DNA of 64,000 bases from NCBI GenBank assembly GCA_963556145.1, contig OY744463.1:310001-374000 (forward strand), given 5' to 3'. This document shows, piece after piece, positions 44,784 to 57,150 of the stretch; position 1 is the stretch's first letter; each line of letters opens with the position of its first letter. The position numbers and the translations under genes are program-made. The notes below the pieces were generated by a model. That model ran no database searches, was not told the DNA's origin, and worked only from the letters and a program-made list of their open reading frames with translations. Source of the stretch: Hygrocybe punicea (taxonomy: Eukaryota; Basidiomycota; Agaricomycetes; Agaricales; Hygrophoraceae).

Positions 44784-45734
44784 ACCAGTAGCACGATGCC
44801 GTTGTTCTTGTCTTCGCACGTCCGTTCTCATGGCCCTGCTTGTTGCTGTCGCCGTTCTGTACGCCCGCGCCCATTGCACGATGTGCACTTATCGTCGCCC
44901 CAGAGGGACGTTACTGCGCGGATATTGGCTCTGAACGGGTGCATAAGCCATGGTTTAATCTGTATATTTTATCATCACACCTGAAAGCCCGGGCGTGGGT
45001 GCACCACCGCCTTGGTGTTGTCTTCGTCCTCTTCATGGTCTCCTGTTGGTACCCACTCCACGTCGGCGTTCTCGTCGTCGTCGTCGTAGGCATGTTGGTT
45101 TTTTCGTAGTTCGTCGCCGGCGTCGTTGATGCGGTCTAGTGAGCTAGCAGCGGGGAAGTCGGGCTGGGATCTACTGACCGGCTTTCATAGGTCCTTCCTT
45201 CCTTCACTCTGCTTGCCTCCCTCTCGCTTCCTCGCTGTCATCATCATCCTTGTTGTTTACCGCTGCTGTTGTCGTCTGGGCCCGTTTCTGGCAAGTTGTT
45301 CTTTCAGATAATGAGTAGTGGTTTTCAAAGTACACAGAAACTTACCTCACGAACGAATGGGACGTCTATGAAGTAGAATACACAGTAAAATTAGAAAGAA
45401 TCCAAACCTACCTACCCACGATTGGAACCCGTGTAAATCCGTACACAGGTACGGTGTAGAGGTGTGGCCGCAAAAGTCCGAACCGTACCCCAAGCTGTGG
45501 GTAACAACCCATGAATCTTAGTCAAACAAGAGGAACTTATCCAGATACTATACACCAACTATACACCAACCATACACTGAACAACGAATCAATGTAGCAA
45601 CGAAAACACATGACATATCCATTGTCTTCTCAATAAGTTCAATATCATAAGCATGGAATGAGCTTAACATACGTCAATGACACTCCTTGAATGTTTTCAA
45701 ACAGCAGTTAACACATCAATAAATCTGCCGCTGA
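44784..45734. other. No gene seen
   Basis: CT-rich and TTGTTGTCG-rich sequence to about 45300, then AT-rich DNA with a small direct repeat (ATACACCAACTATACACCAACC near 45550). No convincing frame; the end of the Plavaka gene follows on the minus strand. Confidence 0.4.
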
Positions 45735-48360
45735 TCATTCATATAAGTCAAGATCTTGCGAATCACCATACATCTCGTCCACTGCCATTAGTTCTAATTC
45801 ATCGCCGTGGGCTTCCTCATTTGAGCCTTCGCTATCACCTGAGCTGTCGGAACCACTTCTGGAAGAATTATCCGACTCATCTGGGTGTTCTTTGTTGTGA
45901 ATCTCTGTGTGGACTCCTTCGGAAACATTTGGTGACCAGTCATCCCCAGCATCATCACTCTCGTCGTCAATAACGTCTTCGGCATCGCTGGCACGTAAGC
46001 CTACAATGGTATCTTCACCTTGACTGTAGACATGTCCTGGTGCCAGACCCCAGTGGTAGCGCATGACCATGTCCCGATCCACAAAGCTACCGTCGAGTTA
46101 ATTATAAATCGAGGACAGACATTTGTAATCACCCACTGACCCACGAAGTACTGGTGCCAGTCCTTCGAATCCTGAGCACATTCCGAAATCCCCACACCAT
46201 CCGCATGTCGCATGCCCGCAGAAAAAGATGGAAGTAAGTGACATCCACGTAAAACATCTTTAGGGTCAACGAAACCAAATGCGTCTTCTCCGCTCATGGG
46301 GGGAAATTTGAGACGATCAAGTCGCCGTTGGACCCAGCCAGCCTGTACCGGCATATCATCTACGTTCACAAACCATCTTACCCACAGGAACTCGATGCGT
46401 CGAGCACGGTAATCTACCATGCCAGGTCCAGTATAGATAACGTTGGCATGATAAATGCCGAGAACGCGAGCATACAGATATTGGTGGCGTAATGTGCCTT
46501 CTGCAGAGAGGAGCAAAATGTCGCGATGATCTGTGTTTGGGTTGATCGTATCCTGAGCGCGTCGTATGTCGTATGTGGTGTAGTTAAGCCGCATAATGTT
46601 GTGTCNNNNNNNNNNNNNNNNNNNNNNNNNNNNNNNNNNNNNNNNNNNNNNNNNNNNNNNNNNNNNNNNNNNNNNNNNNNNNNNNNNNNNNNNNNNNNNN
46701 NNNNNATAAGTAAAAATCCGAGGATAGAATCTGCGTACAACCCCATCACAGCACTCGATCACGATGCCATGTTCATAGGCATGTATAAAATCATCATCAA
46801 GGAGAATCTCCCATTGGGCATGAACACATTCACGGTGACAGTGTGCCATAAACTCCGGTTTGAGTTTCTTTTTGCCACTGTATTTGCTTGCAAAATCTTT
46901 GAATGCATCTGGTAGCTAAACTCAGTCGTTAGTGCGAGACCTGCGAGAATGAGGTATGGAAGGCATACCCTCTCAAAGTAGGCGACATGTTCGCATAGAT
47001 TAGACGACGGCTTACACCGTCGATACTTCGATTCGTTGCCGAAAAACATGTATAATGGCCAGAGTTTCGTGTTTCCAAAATTCGTTACGTGAGTGGCGTC
47101 AGACCAGAACATTAAGGCAACAATAACTCTAGGGAGTTCACAGTTAGGTTCCGGGGGTGAATTCTGTAGAGCGTCATGGGCATTGATGAAGGCCGGTGAT
47201 GTGTACAATTCTCCATGAAGGCGAATTTCCCTGTCACCGGAGGGCTGCCAGAGAAGTGTGTAAGGTTCGTAATGGAAGTGTAAATCGTCACATTGTCTCG
47301 ACATCTTTTCCCGAATAACTGACACCAAGGGACGATAGTGAAATTTCTCCACCACATATTCCCGAACACCAGGGTTACTCGTGTTGCGGTCAAATGGAAC
47401 TGATATTTCGACGGGTGAACTCCTCCATCCGGCATCGTCGTCGATCCACTCATCTTTATCCCAGTTGTTGAGCGCCAACTGGTTATTGATCTTCTGCCAA
47501 TGAGTCGTTCGAACGTCTTCTGGCTGAAATTCCTCATCTCCGACAATGTCCAAAAGCTGCTTGAAATCGTGCTGTGACTTCTGCTTGTCTCCGTTCCAGT
47601 ACCATTCACCCAGTCTGAAGGAACTCTTATTGGGATATGGGCCGAAGTTTTCGACATGTGAAGAATCGGTGTGTCCGATGCCCGACTCGACGGTTTTGGA
47701 CCTGGACATGTTGGCCCCCACTATATTTGACATGGACCATAAGTTCGCCTCGCCTTCAGGATCATGGGATGGGAATTTCTCTGCATGGTAGCGACGGAAT
47801 ATGCCAAATGAATTCTTTTCAGAATCAAGAATTCGGCGAATACAACCGCGCACGCCAGAATCGCCATATTCAACAGAATTAGTGGTGTCAAGCGTAGTCA
47901 ATGGTGGTGATGCTCGAGAACCTGAACCCGTAGCTTCTACGCCAGGAGGGGGTAGCGCGGGGGCTGGTTGAGGAAGAATATCGGCGAGTTTCTTGTCATG
48001 CATCTGCAGACTGGCCACCCGAAAGCGAAGAGGAAGTTTTTTGACACGTTTCTTAGGTCTCGCTTCGTCGAAACCGATATCAGATTCCGTAGAAGGGGCG
48101 GCGTCCCAAGACTGCGGAGGGATATGGGGAATAAAGTGATCCCGCTGGTCGCCGTCAACACTCGGACAAGGCTCCGGGTTCGGGTTAGATACGATGCTGT
48201 CCCGTTTTCTAGCAGCTAAGGCCTCCTTCGCTTTCGCCAGCGCATTAGACAGGCGTCTTTTACTGTGCCTGCAGTTGTTCTGGTGATTCCTAAAAGCTCC
48301 CAAGTGGGAAAAAGTTCTGCTGCAAGAGCAGGTTTGACCGAATGCAGAGCCACGATCCAT
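45735..48360 (-). mobile_element. Plavaka-type DNA transposase, interrupted by an assembly gap
   Basis: Start at ATG 48360. Residues 1-40 form a C2H2-like finger (CSCSRTFSHLGAFRNHQNNC). The transposase core has FGPYPNKSSFRLGEWYWNGD, DLHFHYEPYTLLWQPSG, then ALMFWSDATHVTNFGNTKLW and the matching PLYMFFGNESKYRRCKPS, which define the Plavaka family of basidiomycete cut-and-paste transposases (related to KDZ/CACTA-like elements). An intron follows near 46895. Beyond the 100-N gap the C-terminal core resumes at HNIMRLNYTTYDIRRAQD, with LGIYHANVIYTGPGMVDYRA, FLWVRWF and FPPMSGEDAFGFVDPKDVLR, then an intron near 46119-46080 and DMVMRYHWGLAPGHVYSQG plus an acidic tail. No stop or frameshift is visible in the sequenced parts. 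The central catalytic region falls in the gap, so activity cannot be judged. Terminal repeats were not found. Confidence 0.9.
46606..46705. other. Assembly gap of 100 N
   Basis: Exactly 100 N, the usual placeholder for a gap of unknown size. The missing part of the Plavaka protein is probably several hundred residues, so the real gap is likely longer than 100 bases. Confidence 0.99.
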
Positions 48361-48528
48361 GGGTCGAAGAGTACAGTCAGCAGGCTCTACGATAATTGAT
48401 GGATTAAATCAACATATGGACGACAGGAAATTTTGTGGAGAAGTTTAGAGATGGGTTGGATTGCAATTACGATGTGGTAATCAAAAAACCACGCGGTGAA
48501 AATTTAAACCCAGTAAATGAGAAACTAA

Positions 48529-49799
48529 TTAAAGCCGCTGATCCCAGGCGGCCTCCAATAACAGGTACCTCTCGAATTGCGTGGGATCATTGTACATGTC
48601 GTTAATGATATCGCGGACGTCCTTCGCAACACCTTGATAATTAGAGCATGTGAATTCTTGCTGGTAAACTACATGACAAACGACATATACGCACTGTAAT
48701 TTAAAATACATTTCAGTGAAGGTGGGGCAAAATAACATTTCCTTACAAGTTGCGCTGCCGTTTCCAAAGTATCCTTGGAAATATAGGGTCGCCGCTCAAG
48801 GAAACCGTATTCCCAGTGGCGTGCAATGGAGGAGTGTGAGCCAAGAAATACATCCCTCATTAAATCGGCCATAATCAATCCCCCGAAGAGGATATCGACG
48901 CCATGCTGCACCGTACACAGTTGAGAAAAAATTGTTCCATGAGTAATTAAAAAAACTTACCTCCCAAGCCGGGAGGTTCCAGATCTGATTGGACTTCACG
49001 TATTTCAACAATTTCCTGACCGGTCCGTACCGCCCGCTGTGAACTCGAGGGATAATCGTCGCGAGGACGTTTTGTTTGAGTTGTTCTACCATAAGTTCAT
49101 GGTCTTGGATAACCTAGAAAGATAATGAGAATGTATGGCAAAAGTAATAATAGCGCACTTACAAAGTCCAGAAAGGAGGGGTGGGGGTCTTCCAATGTCC
49201 CGAATGCAAAATATTCGCCCGTTGAAGCCAAAATGCCCGCTGTTGTGGTTGATGAGCAATGGCACAACAATTACTACGGAACGTACAGAGTTCCGGTTGC
49301 CAAAATTGCCCATAGATGTTACGCATGAGAATTGCAACGGCCCAAATTTCTTGTCTTCCGAAAAGACGTTTGTGGCCGCACCACAACGGCCTCAGCGGTA
49401 CCCCGATATTGTAGTGGCTTCGAGCAGAGCTAAGAATTTTATGCCATTCCAGTAGGTATTCGCAGCTTATGGCGTTTGGCGTTAACTGAGAGAATGGCGG
49501 AGGACTGGGTATAAGCAAGGACAGGTCGAGTCTTTCGAAGATCGAGTCCCTGGTTTCGCCTGCTGGGACCAAAGGCGAGGTGTCGGGTGTCGGGTCTGCC
49601 GCAATGAAATATCAAGTCATCACTTGAATTTAGATAACACAACTTACCACGAAGTGATGCGATACAGGGCGGTAAGGATAAGGGCGGGAAAATGAATGGG
49701 AAATTTGGGATGGACTCTGCAATAAATTGTCGGTCGGTCTCGTAGACTCGGAATGTGGAAGAACAAACCTTCACCACAGTTATCTAAGTCGTCAGCCAT
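48529..49799 (-). CDS. Uncharacterised six-exon protein, apparently intact
   Basis: ATG at 49799 (MADDLDNCGE). Five introns with clean GT-AG ends can be placed: near 49768-49720, 49647-49598, 49163-49117, 48960-48907 and 48746-48694. Joined in frame they give segments SIPNFPFIFPPLSLP, LVPAGETRDSIFERLDLSL, QLTPNAISCEYLLEWHKILS, FGRQEIWAVAILMRNIYGQF, AIAHQPQQRAFWLQRANI, VIQDHELMVEQLKQNVLAT, VRKLLKYVKSNQIWNLPAWE, ILFGGLIMADLMRDVFLG and DVRDIINDMYNDPTQFERYL, ending DQRL at 48529. The composition is that of a soluble helical protein. I cannot assign a function; it sits 170 bases upstream of the Plavaka start on the same strand, so it might be cargo of that element. Confidence 0.65.
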
Positions 49800-50356
49800 C
49801 CTCCAGCAAATGTCAGTCTAAATCATCGCTCCGCAATTTATATCTTTTCCAACATTGATTATTTATTCATTATTTTATTAACTATTACGGAAGGGCAAAG
49901 ATCGCGGATGCGATGGCGGAATTCGGTGACTTATATACAATGACTGTCTAGGGCGGTTTGAATGGAGAGAAGCGACACTGCTTATTAAGCATGGAATTTT
50001 TTAGCTATGGCGTTCATGATGGGGGGCTACTGATCGGGGAAGCGGAAGTTGTGAGGGCAGAACTCGGCGACTTATATACATTGTCCCTTTAGGGTCGTTC
50101 GTTATGTAATTTAACTTTAAGAAGCGATCACCGTCAAACATCTGTTTTGATGCTCACTCCAATTCTTATACCATTATTCCCATTCTTGCTTTACAATATT
50201 ATTCATGTCCAGCCAATAGCCTGGCATCTTTGTTTTCTTTTCAAAATATCGTGTCGTTGTTGAGTCCCGTCGAATTCATGCTTGCTGGCATTTCGAGCGG
50301 AGAGTGAATTCACTTACCCCTTGCCCTGTTTTTTTTTTTTTTGTAACACCTTGACG
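49800..50356. repeat. Intergenic with a duplicated TATA-containing block
   Basis: Two diverged direct copies, about 49910-49985 and 50050-50125, share GAATTCGGTGACTTATATAC (the second with a few changes), then a TCTAGGG/TTTAGGG motif and GAAGCGA. Each holds a TATATAC box. They lie between the divergent starts at 49799 and 50357 and may be promoter-proximal duplications. Confidence 0.5.
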
Positions 50357-50897
50357 ATGGCTGACGTTTTGCAACCCGATTTCCTCCGACTGGCTAATGG
50401 TCTCCGAGATGTAATTACGGAAGTTGAGCGCATTCCGAACATCCCACCTCCTGGGGACAACATTCGGGAGTTATCAGACCTTATCAAACAACTAAGCAAG
50501 AAAGTTGACGCTATCAAGACCAAAGTTGACGGTGTCAAGGCCACAGTCGACAGGATTGACCAAACGTAAATTCAGTTTCTTGTAATGTTCGCATATCTCA
50601 CAAATGCCATAGCCTGCCCATGCGACTTGCCAATTCCAGTGCGGGTCGGAGTGCCCCACTGCGTGGCCTACATGGACTACTCCAACCACCAGCGCCGAAG
50701 ACTCGTGAGGAATTAATTGGCTTCACGTGTATGTAATCTATTTAGAAAATACAGGAGATAATGACTCGTCCCCAGCTGCGAACTGCATCGCGGCCGCAAC
50801 CCATCTTAACCTCCCGTTGCTACCCCAGCACCCTGCTCCCACAGTAGCTGCCCGAAGACAACAAATTGCTGACCATTTGGGTATCATCCTGGACTAA
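50357..50897 (+). CDS. 148-aa coiled-coil protein, three exons
   Basis: Exons 50357-50565, 50613-50728 and 50776-50897 (447 nt, in frame) with donors GTAAAT and GTATGT and acceptors CATAG and CCCAG. Exon 1 (MADVLQPDFLRLANGLRDVI) holds a helix with heptads (LIKQLSKKVDAIKTKVDGVK); exon 2 gives LPMRLANSSAGRSAPLRGLH; exon 3 ends QQIADHLGIILD. This arrangement, a coiled coil followed by a short LPxLP-type loop and a terminal R-QIA-HLGI helix, recurs in many Agaricomycete genomes as an uncharacterised family. No damage is visible. Confidence 0.7.
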
Positions 50898-51164
50898 ATC
50901 AAGGTGATTTTTTTGCCGGTTTTCATCCCATGAATTTATATATTTATGCTTAACAAGAAATTACTGTCGCGATCTCTTTTAACACTTGATTGTACATGTT
51001 GACGTTGTTGTATTGGACTCGGATTCTTCCTGATCATAAAGTTTGATATTCGCATGTGGCATCAAGTGTGGCATCATGTTAAACTTGAAGAAACGACGAC
51101 TGACGGTAAGAGTTGAGAATGTGTTATTATTATATTCCCCAAGTTCTACGGTGGCAATAGGTAT

Positions 51165-53806
51165 CCACTTTCCTGGACTTGGAAGCCGATGTTCGCAGCG
51201 ACAACTCGGATGAGCATGACGACGGAAGCCTTCATGGTAAGTTGTTGCTGTATCTCCCCTTCCCTTCAAGTCCGAATCACGCACCTGTTCATACAGATTT
51301 CGTCTCGGGGGACGACTCAGATGATCAAAGCGTGACTTTACCACTCGATCACGACTTTCCGTACACAAGGAGTCATCGTCACCCCCGGGACAATCACTGG
51401 CAACTTGCTCGTGAGGAACACGTTGAACTGTCAACTCAGGCACACATCATGATAAACCGGGAGCGGCATCTACCACGATTAACCATCCACCCGAGTGATT
51501 GTTCAAGCAATGAACCGCCGGCTTTCCGTAAACCGATGCCCGGGGACGTGAGCCTTTGGCGTGTCAGGGTGAAGGTAAGCGAATCCTCTCTTGCGATGCT
51601 ATTGGTTGATCCAACATCTTCAGCACGGCTTTGAATCGGACTGTCTTGAACTTGTACTTCGACAAAGTCGACGCGTCCAGAACTTCAAGATTGTTTCTGC
51701 TTTCTCACAACCCTCCATCCCTGGAACGATATACGTAGAAGCCCCTGCTAGGGTAGACATCCAGCGCGCCTTTCGAAATGTGCACACTGTCTTTCTGAAC
51801 GAGGAAATCATGCTTGTGCCGATTTCTGAGCGTGTACAACTCCTGGAAATGCGAAACACGGACGTGGTCGCATTTGGTCATTGGGTGCGCATTAAGAAAG
51901 GCACGTATAAAAAGGACCTCGGTTTTGTCACTGACATGGACTCGTTTACCTCGAGGGTGAGATTGTGGGTGATACCCCGCCTCTCTTATTCTGATACCAA
52001 GCGCACGCGCTACACTCGTTCTGACCAGTCACTCTTCGATCCCGACCGGGCTCGCACGGTTTTTGGCCCGGACACCGTTCAGCAACGGATTGATCGTTTC
52101 AAATTCCAAGGCAAAGTTTTCAAGCATGGTCTATTGGAACGAGTGCTCGCCCTTAATGATTTGACCACAAAAAATGTACATCCAACTTATGAAGAACTCA
52201 GACTCTTCAGCGAGAGTCTGGGATTCGACAAAGCACTCAAGCATAGATGGAATACTGACTATGCTGCTGCTACTCTATGCATTAACGATCGCGTCAGGGT
52301 CATCAGTGGGGAGCAGAAGGGTTTCCTCGGTACCATAGTTGACAAGCATGAAAATACTGTGCAAGTCCAACTACGGAAGGAGCCTGATGCCAGAATTACC
52401 TTCGAAGACGAGCCTTTGCTTGACTTGCTAGCGTGTCAGGTTAGCAAAAGCTTCAAAGTTGGAGATTATGTGGAGGTGCGGGATGGCTTTTGGGCAGGAA
52501 GCCGCGGTTATGTACTGGGGATTTGCGATAGCATGCTGAAAGTCCTCTCTGATCATTCATGGTCAAGCTATTCGGAGGTTTGTGATGTCATTTACCCTGC
52601 CATGGCAGCTTATACTGTTTTACTGCAGGATCCCTCTCCTCCGAGTCTGTATGACTTCCAGGTACATACCCTCAACGTGGACTTTGCTCAAGCAGATTGT
52701 CGGATCTCATTGCCAGAGGCCTATGTCAGAGAACAATCTAAGGGGTGTGAATTTGAAGTGGCTCGGGGTCTTGTGCGGGGCAGAGATCCAATGGCCGGCA
52801 GACATGTTCTCGTCGTGAAAGCACACCGCTATAGAGGGTACTATGGGATAATTCAAGACCGTCATGCATACCTCGAGACGTACAGTGTCTATCTAGAAGC
52901 TACCGGCAAGATTGCGCAAATCAGGGGAGACTTTCTGGCTGATAAATAGTAAATTTTTCTTATTTGTCCAACCGTAACTGTCCTGATTCTGAGCACCTCC
53001 GAATTACGCAGTACTCGGCTGCCACTTTCCCACCAGCCAGAGATCCTCGCGAGCAACTTGAAATTGCTGTCGCCAGCTGTTTCCGATTCGATTATCCTGT
53101 CAACGCCTGCGCAGGATTCGTCTAATTCTCAGACACCGGCTTGGGATCCTTCCTCTCGAACCCCACGGCCGCCTCTATGTCTAAATGAGATGTCGGCATT
53201 CATTCCAGAGTTGACGCCCAGGAACACGGCTTCCGGTCAAGATCTGCATTTACGAGACGCACAACAAGGGCTTGATGCACCAGAATACCGTGATGAAACA
53301 CCTCCCCAGGCCCTATTATCTAGTATAAGGCTTCCCGTTTCCTGTCCCCCCTGTTTTTGACGCAGGCTTACTCACGCAGGTCCTGCGGAACATTGGCTTG
53401 CGACAGAACACTTACGTGGAAAGTCTATTAAAGTGCGCATCGTTGGATCCAGAACGCCGGATTGTAGCTGGGAAAATGGCACCCACGAGAACAAGGTTGC
53501 ATATACGCTGGGCACTCCGGTCACAGGCGACCCTCCAGCAATCAATGTCAAATTGTTGAGCAGGGTTCCCCGCACCATGTTAGTCCCACTGCGTTTGCTC
53601 GTTCCCGTTCACCCTGATGGGGTTGGTGAAATAGTGGTCATTATTGCTGGTGATGATGTAGGGAAAGTAGCCGCCGTTTTGCAGGCCAAAGAATGTGAAT
53701 GGATTCTCACACTTTGCGGCCTCGACTTGAATACGACTTCTGGTCGTCAGAGTCCTTTTTGCAAAGTGCCTCGCCAACAGTTGGCTGTTTGCAGCTTGAA
53801 GCTTTA
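51165..53806 (+). CDS. Spt5-like protein with NGN and KOW domains
   Basis: The N-terminal exon is acidic (FLDLEADVRSDNSDEHDDGS). After introns, DVSLWRVRVK and (from 51624) CLELVLRQSRRVQNFKIVSA, PGTIYVEAPARVDIQRAF and LVPISERVQLLEMRN form an Spt5 NGN domain. KOW modules follow: WVRIKKGTYKKDLGFVTDM, DRVRVISGEQKGFLGTIVD, GDYVEVRDGFWAGSRGYVLG and LVVKAHRYRGYYGIIQDR. A GT-AG intron at about 52949-53009 leads to a Ser/Thr/Pro-rich linker and a last exon with KVRIVGSRTPDCSWENG and PVHPDGVGEIVVIIAGDDVG, ending at 53806. Spt5 with Spt4 clamps RNA polymerase II during elongation. This copy is much shorter than genuine Spt5 and belongs to an expanded paralogue group in Agaricomycetes whose role is unknown to me. 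The first exon start is not certain. Confidence 0.8.
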
Positions 53807-53980
53807 ATAGGATACATACTATTACTCGCAAATCATGCACTATTTGTTGCCATCTTACGACCGTGTACACTTATGCTTGCACAAAAACTTAAGTGCTTGA
53901 TTAGAATCCCGGTAACCTTTATAATAAATAGTGTGTTATTGTGATACATTAAAAAAGTAAAAAGATAGGCTCGCAGACTC

Positions 53981-54571
53981 CTACAACCTGACTTCCGGAA
54001 AATTGCCCGCATTTTCCATGTTCTCTGACCCAGTTTGACCCTTATGCCTCGCTCTTTCTTCGGCGTCGCGAGCCTGGTCGGCTTGGCTCCGTTTGAGTAA
54101 GCGTAACCTTTCTGCGGGCCCCAGCTGCATTATGGGAGCGAGATGGGGTGGGAAAAGGGGAGATGTTGTTGAATCCCGGCGCTGCATCCTGGCGCAAGCC
54201 AGGGATATGTTATGATGTTGCTGTATCTTGCCCTCGGTAAGATACTCCAACTCCTTGTTGATGAGCTGGCATTCCTTCTTGATCACGGCGTACCTCTGCC
54301 GCAAAAACACATCCTCAGCTTCAAGTAACTTGCCCAACATTTCATTGTACTCGACAACGGATTGCCAAAACTCCATGGATCGTGTAGTATAGTGGGAATT
54401 GACTAGATACTAGGGCGGGAATGTTAGATTCCGAGTCTCAGAGGATGATGGTGGATAGTGCGTTACGATAGAGAAATCCATGAACTCCTGGTGAGGATTC
54501 ATGTTCGTGTTGGATTCCTTTGACTCGGAGGACATCGGAGTATCCATAGGCATCATGATAGGAGTATCCAT
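53981..54571 (-). CDS. Small two-exon protein with a helical C-terminal half
   Basis: Exon 1 from ATG 54571 to 54467 (MDTPIMMPMDTPMSSESKES), a GTAACG donor, a TCTAACA branch-like site and a CCCTAG acceptor define the intron 54466-54410, and exon 2 runs 54409-53981 (YLVNSHYTTRSMEFWQSVVE). The frame is kept (105 + 429 nt, 177 residues). Residues 45-95 are a long helix (YNEMLGKLLEAEDVFLRQRY; INKELEYLTEGK). It is a multi-copy type in basidiomycetes, function unknown. Confidence 0.6.
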
Positions 54572-54836
54572 TGTTCCCGGTTCGGGCTGACAGTTTTAAA
54601 CTGCCCTCAAGACGGGCTCCATAAAGCTGGCCAACAAGGGTCACAGCCACATTTGTCTCTTTTCTTCCGAAGTCGATAATACTGTAGTAGATAGCCTTGG
54701 TCTTTTGAAGTGTATGCGAAGGTTGTCAGGTGTTCTCAAATACATTTTGCAAAAAAAGAAGTGAGAGTCAGTACTGATGAAATTGCTACTCACAAATCCT
54801 TCAAAGTTCGCTTTCAAGTTCGCTATGCACTCGGAA

Positions 54837-56544
54837 ATGTCATCCCTGGGGAAACATCGTCGAGAAGAAGACACGGAGCAGGTGAGCCGTTGGCTCGGCG
54901 TTATTTGCTCCCACCTTGACTCGGTTACTTGATCGATTCAGCGGCCGGCAAAGGGGTCAAGATTGGCCCGGGAAGGCCAAGGGGCTCTGGCCAATCGATT
55001 ATCCGACTCCAGTGCTAAATCCGAGTCGGCCGTGTTCATTAACGCAGTCGTTACCGCTGCTGCAGAAATTAGAGATACGATGGACAGTGAAGTTGTGAAT
55101 ACTCTGGGCGATGGTAAGGGCGCAAGTTAGCTGTCTGCTGTATTCCTAATCTGCTATGCTAGATTCCGGGTCTGAGACGACCGGAAGTCATGAGCAATCG
55201 GCGCTGGATTCTACTTTGGCCATCGGAAAGCAGAATACCCCAGAAAATGCGGAAATGTTGGCGACAAAATGGTTATCTACTCGACAGTTGGCAGATTTGG
55301 CACAAAATGAGGGTTTGGTGTACAAACAAGGGAAGTTCTCGGCGGAAGAGGATAGCTTGATGCGTGAAGCGATCACTTCATACCAGGAGGTGGCCCGGGT
55401 TCGACCACCTTCGACGTCTTGTCACATTGATTAGTTCGTATCACAGCTGAACAACATCAACTCCGAACAGTTGGCAGAACTGATCTTCACCACATCTAAA
55501 ACGACACGTAATAATATGTTTTGGTCTAAGATAGGTACGTTGACAACGAGCTATTTAATCCTTGGGGCGTTATTTACTGGATGTGTAGCCTCTGCCCTCC
55601 CTTTGCGTCCGTTAGGCGCTGTTTATCATCACGTTCACAGAGCGTATCAACCTTGGGGTAAGCAGGGTTCATGGACTAAATCTGAGGATAACGATTTGAT
55701 CCGGCAAGATCCTTTGATACCAACGTATCCTAGAATATACTGACCACTATTGCAGATATGTTACGCAACACGGCGAAAAATGGACCGTTGTCAGCACCAT
55801 GGTTGGCAGGTCCGAGACAGACTGCCGAGACCGCTACAGGAATCATCTCAAACATCGCGCCACGCGAATAAGTGGTAAGTGACTGCAGTCGTAATCTATC
55901 AGACATGCATTAGAACGTTGCCAGGCCGGTGGACAAAGGTAGAAGAAGAAGACCTGACTAAAATCGTGTTGGAGATTAGCGCCAACCAGGACTCTAAGTT
56001 CACTATACCTTGGGGTGATGTCAGTGAACGCATGGGATACAAGCGTAGCAGACAGCAATGCAGCACCAAATGGTTGTGGAACTACCCCTGTTCAACTTCC
56101 ATTCTGATTTTAGGGTACATTTTTAGGACGGAACTACGAACAACAATGCAGCGTCAGGGCCAAAAACCTAAGTGGAGTCAACAGGATACATACACCCTTT
56201 TAAATGGGTATACGCATCCTGCCTATTGATGTATTAGTTCTGACTCAGACCCTTGACAGAATTCACGAGATGGTCTCAAATAATAACAATATTGTCTGGG
56301 GTGAAATAGCAAAGTTGTTCCAACATTTGTGGAGTATACAAGCGCTTCGGCAAAGATGGGTGGTTCTGAAATCGGGTCTTGATGGATCTGAGCGGATGAC
56401 AAATAAAGGTTGGTTGCTCGTCACGACTAGGACAAGTTTAACGAGTGCCTTTACCAGAAGTCGTAGACATACTTCGAACCCGTCAGGTGGAATCAAGATG
56501 ATATCAGTGCAGACATTTACGTGCAGGCGTTTACATGGCGTTAG
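54837..56544 (+). CDS. Myb/SANT-repeat DNA-binding protein
   Basis: ATG at 54837 (MSSLGKHRREEDTEQ), then exons joined by GT-AG introns: RPAKGSRLAREGQGALANRL; SETTGSHEQSALDST; WLSTRQLADLAQNEGLVYKQ followed by GKFSAEEDSLMREAITSY; LNNINSEQLAELIF; GAVYHHVHRAYQPWGKQGSW then TKSEDNDLI; YVTQHGEKWTVVSTMVGRSE with DCRDRYRNHL; GRWTKVEEEDLTKIVLEI and IPWGDVSERMGYKRSRQQCS; KWSQQDTYTLL and NNIVWGEIAKLF. Spaced tryptophans and R-x-x-x-QC/DCRDRYR helices are SANT/Myb repeats of the Reb1/DMTF type, which bind DNA at rDNA terminators or promoters. At least three repeats are clear. The exact last exon is uncertain (frame ending RRWNQDD-like at 56544, or an open frame to 56602). No broken motif was seen. Confidence 0.75.
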
Positions 56545-56634
56545 GATAATGAATGCATTATGTAACTATATACCAACTCGATTGTTAGTCATCACCACCT
56601 AGATGCAAAATCAAGCAATGTTGAACAACGAATT

Positions 56635-57150
56635 CTACAACTTACGAGGCGCAGGTGATGACGACGTCCATGTAGGCTGATTTTTCGGGTACTCCGCATA
56701 ATATTCGGCAAGCATATCCTCTGGAATATACTGCTGAGCAATCTCGTTGATGTAACGTTCCCTCTTCAGTTCGGCCGCGTATTGCATGTTCTTCAATGTC
56801 AACTCGGAAATGCTGCAGCGTGCGGTCAACAGTTCTTCTTCTGCCCTCAAAAGACGGTCTCGCAACCGGATCATGGCGTCACGATCTGTACTGTGGTATG
56901 AGACACACTAAAGGTGAGAAAACATTTGCTTGCCGATGTTGTCAGAATCTAGCGAATCATTCTCGTCCTCCAGGTCTTCCTCCTCCAATAAACGGTACGT
57001 CCGTTTGCCCCTAGTACTTCTAGATGTTTTAACTTAGCTTCAGAGTCAAGTTAGTTGGATTATTTTTTCATACCGGATAATGACTTCGACCTCATCAATG
57101 GCCCGGGGGTGCTTCCTTGATTGGCTACCTTTTCGCTGACGAGTGGACAT
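56635..57150 (-). CDS. Small coiled-coil protein
   Basis: ATG at 57150 (MSTRQRKGSQSRKHPRAIDE), a GTATGA donor at about 57078, a middle exon TRGKRTYRLLEEEDLEDEND ending near 56930 and a last exon DRDAMIRLRDRLLRAEEELL...ISELTLKNMQYAAELKRERY ending at 56635. It is basic, then acidic, then a coiled coil. It converges on the Myb gene with about 90 bases between them. Unknown function. Confidence 0.55.

Noticed and set aside
54411..54413. TAG in the small gene at 53981-54571 taken as another nonsense codon
   Set aside because: A good intron (GTAACG donor, TCTAACA branch-like site, CCCTAG acceptor) at 54466-54410 removes it and keeps the frame.
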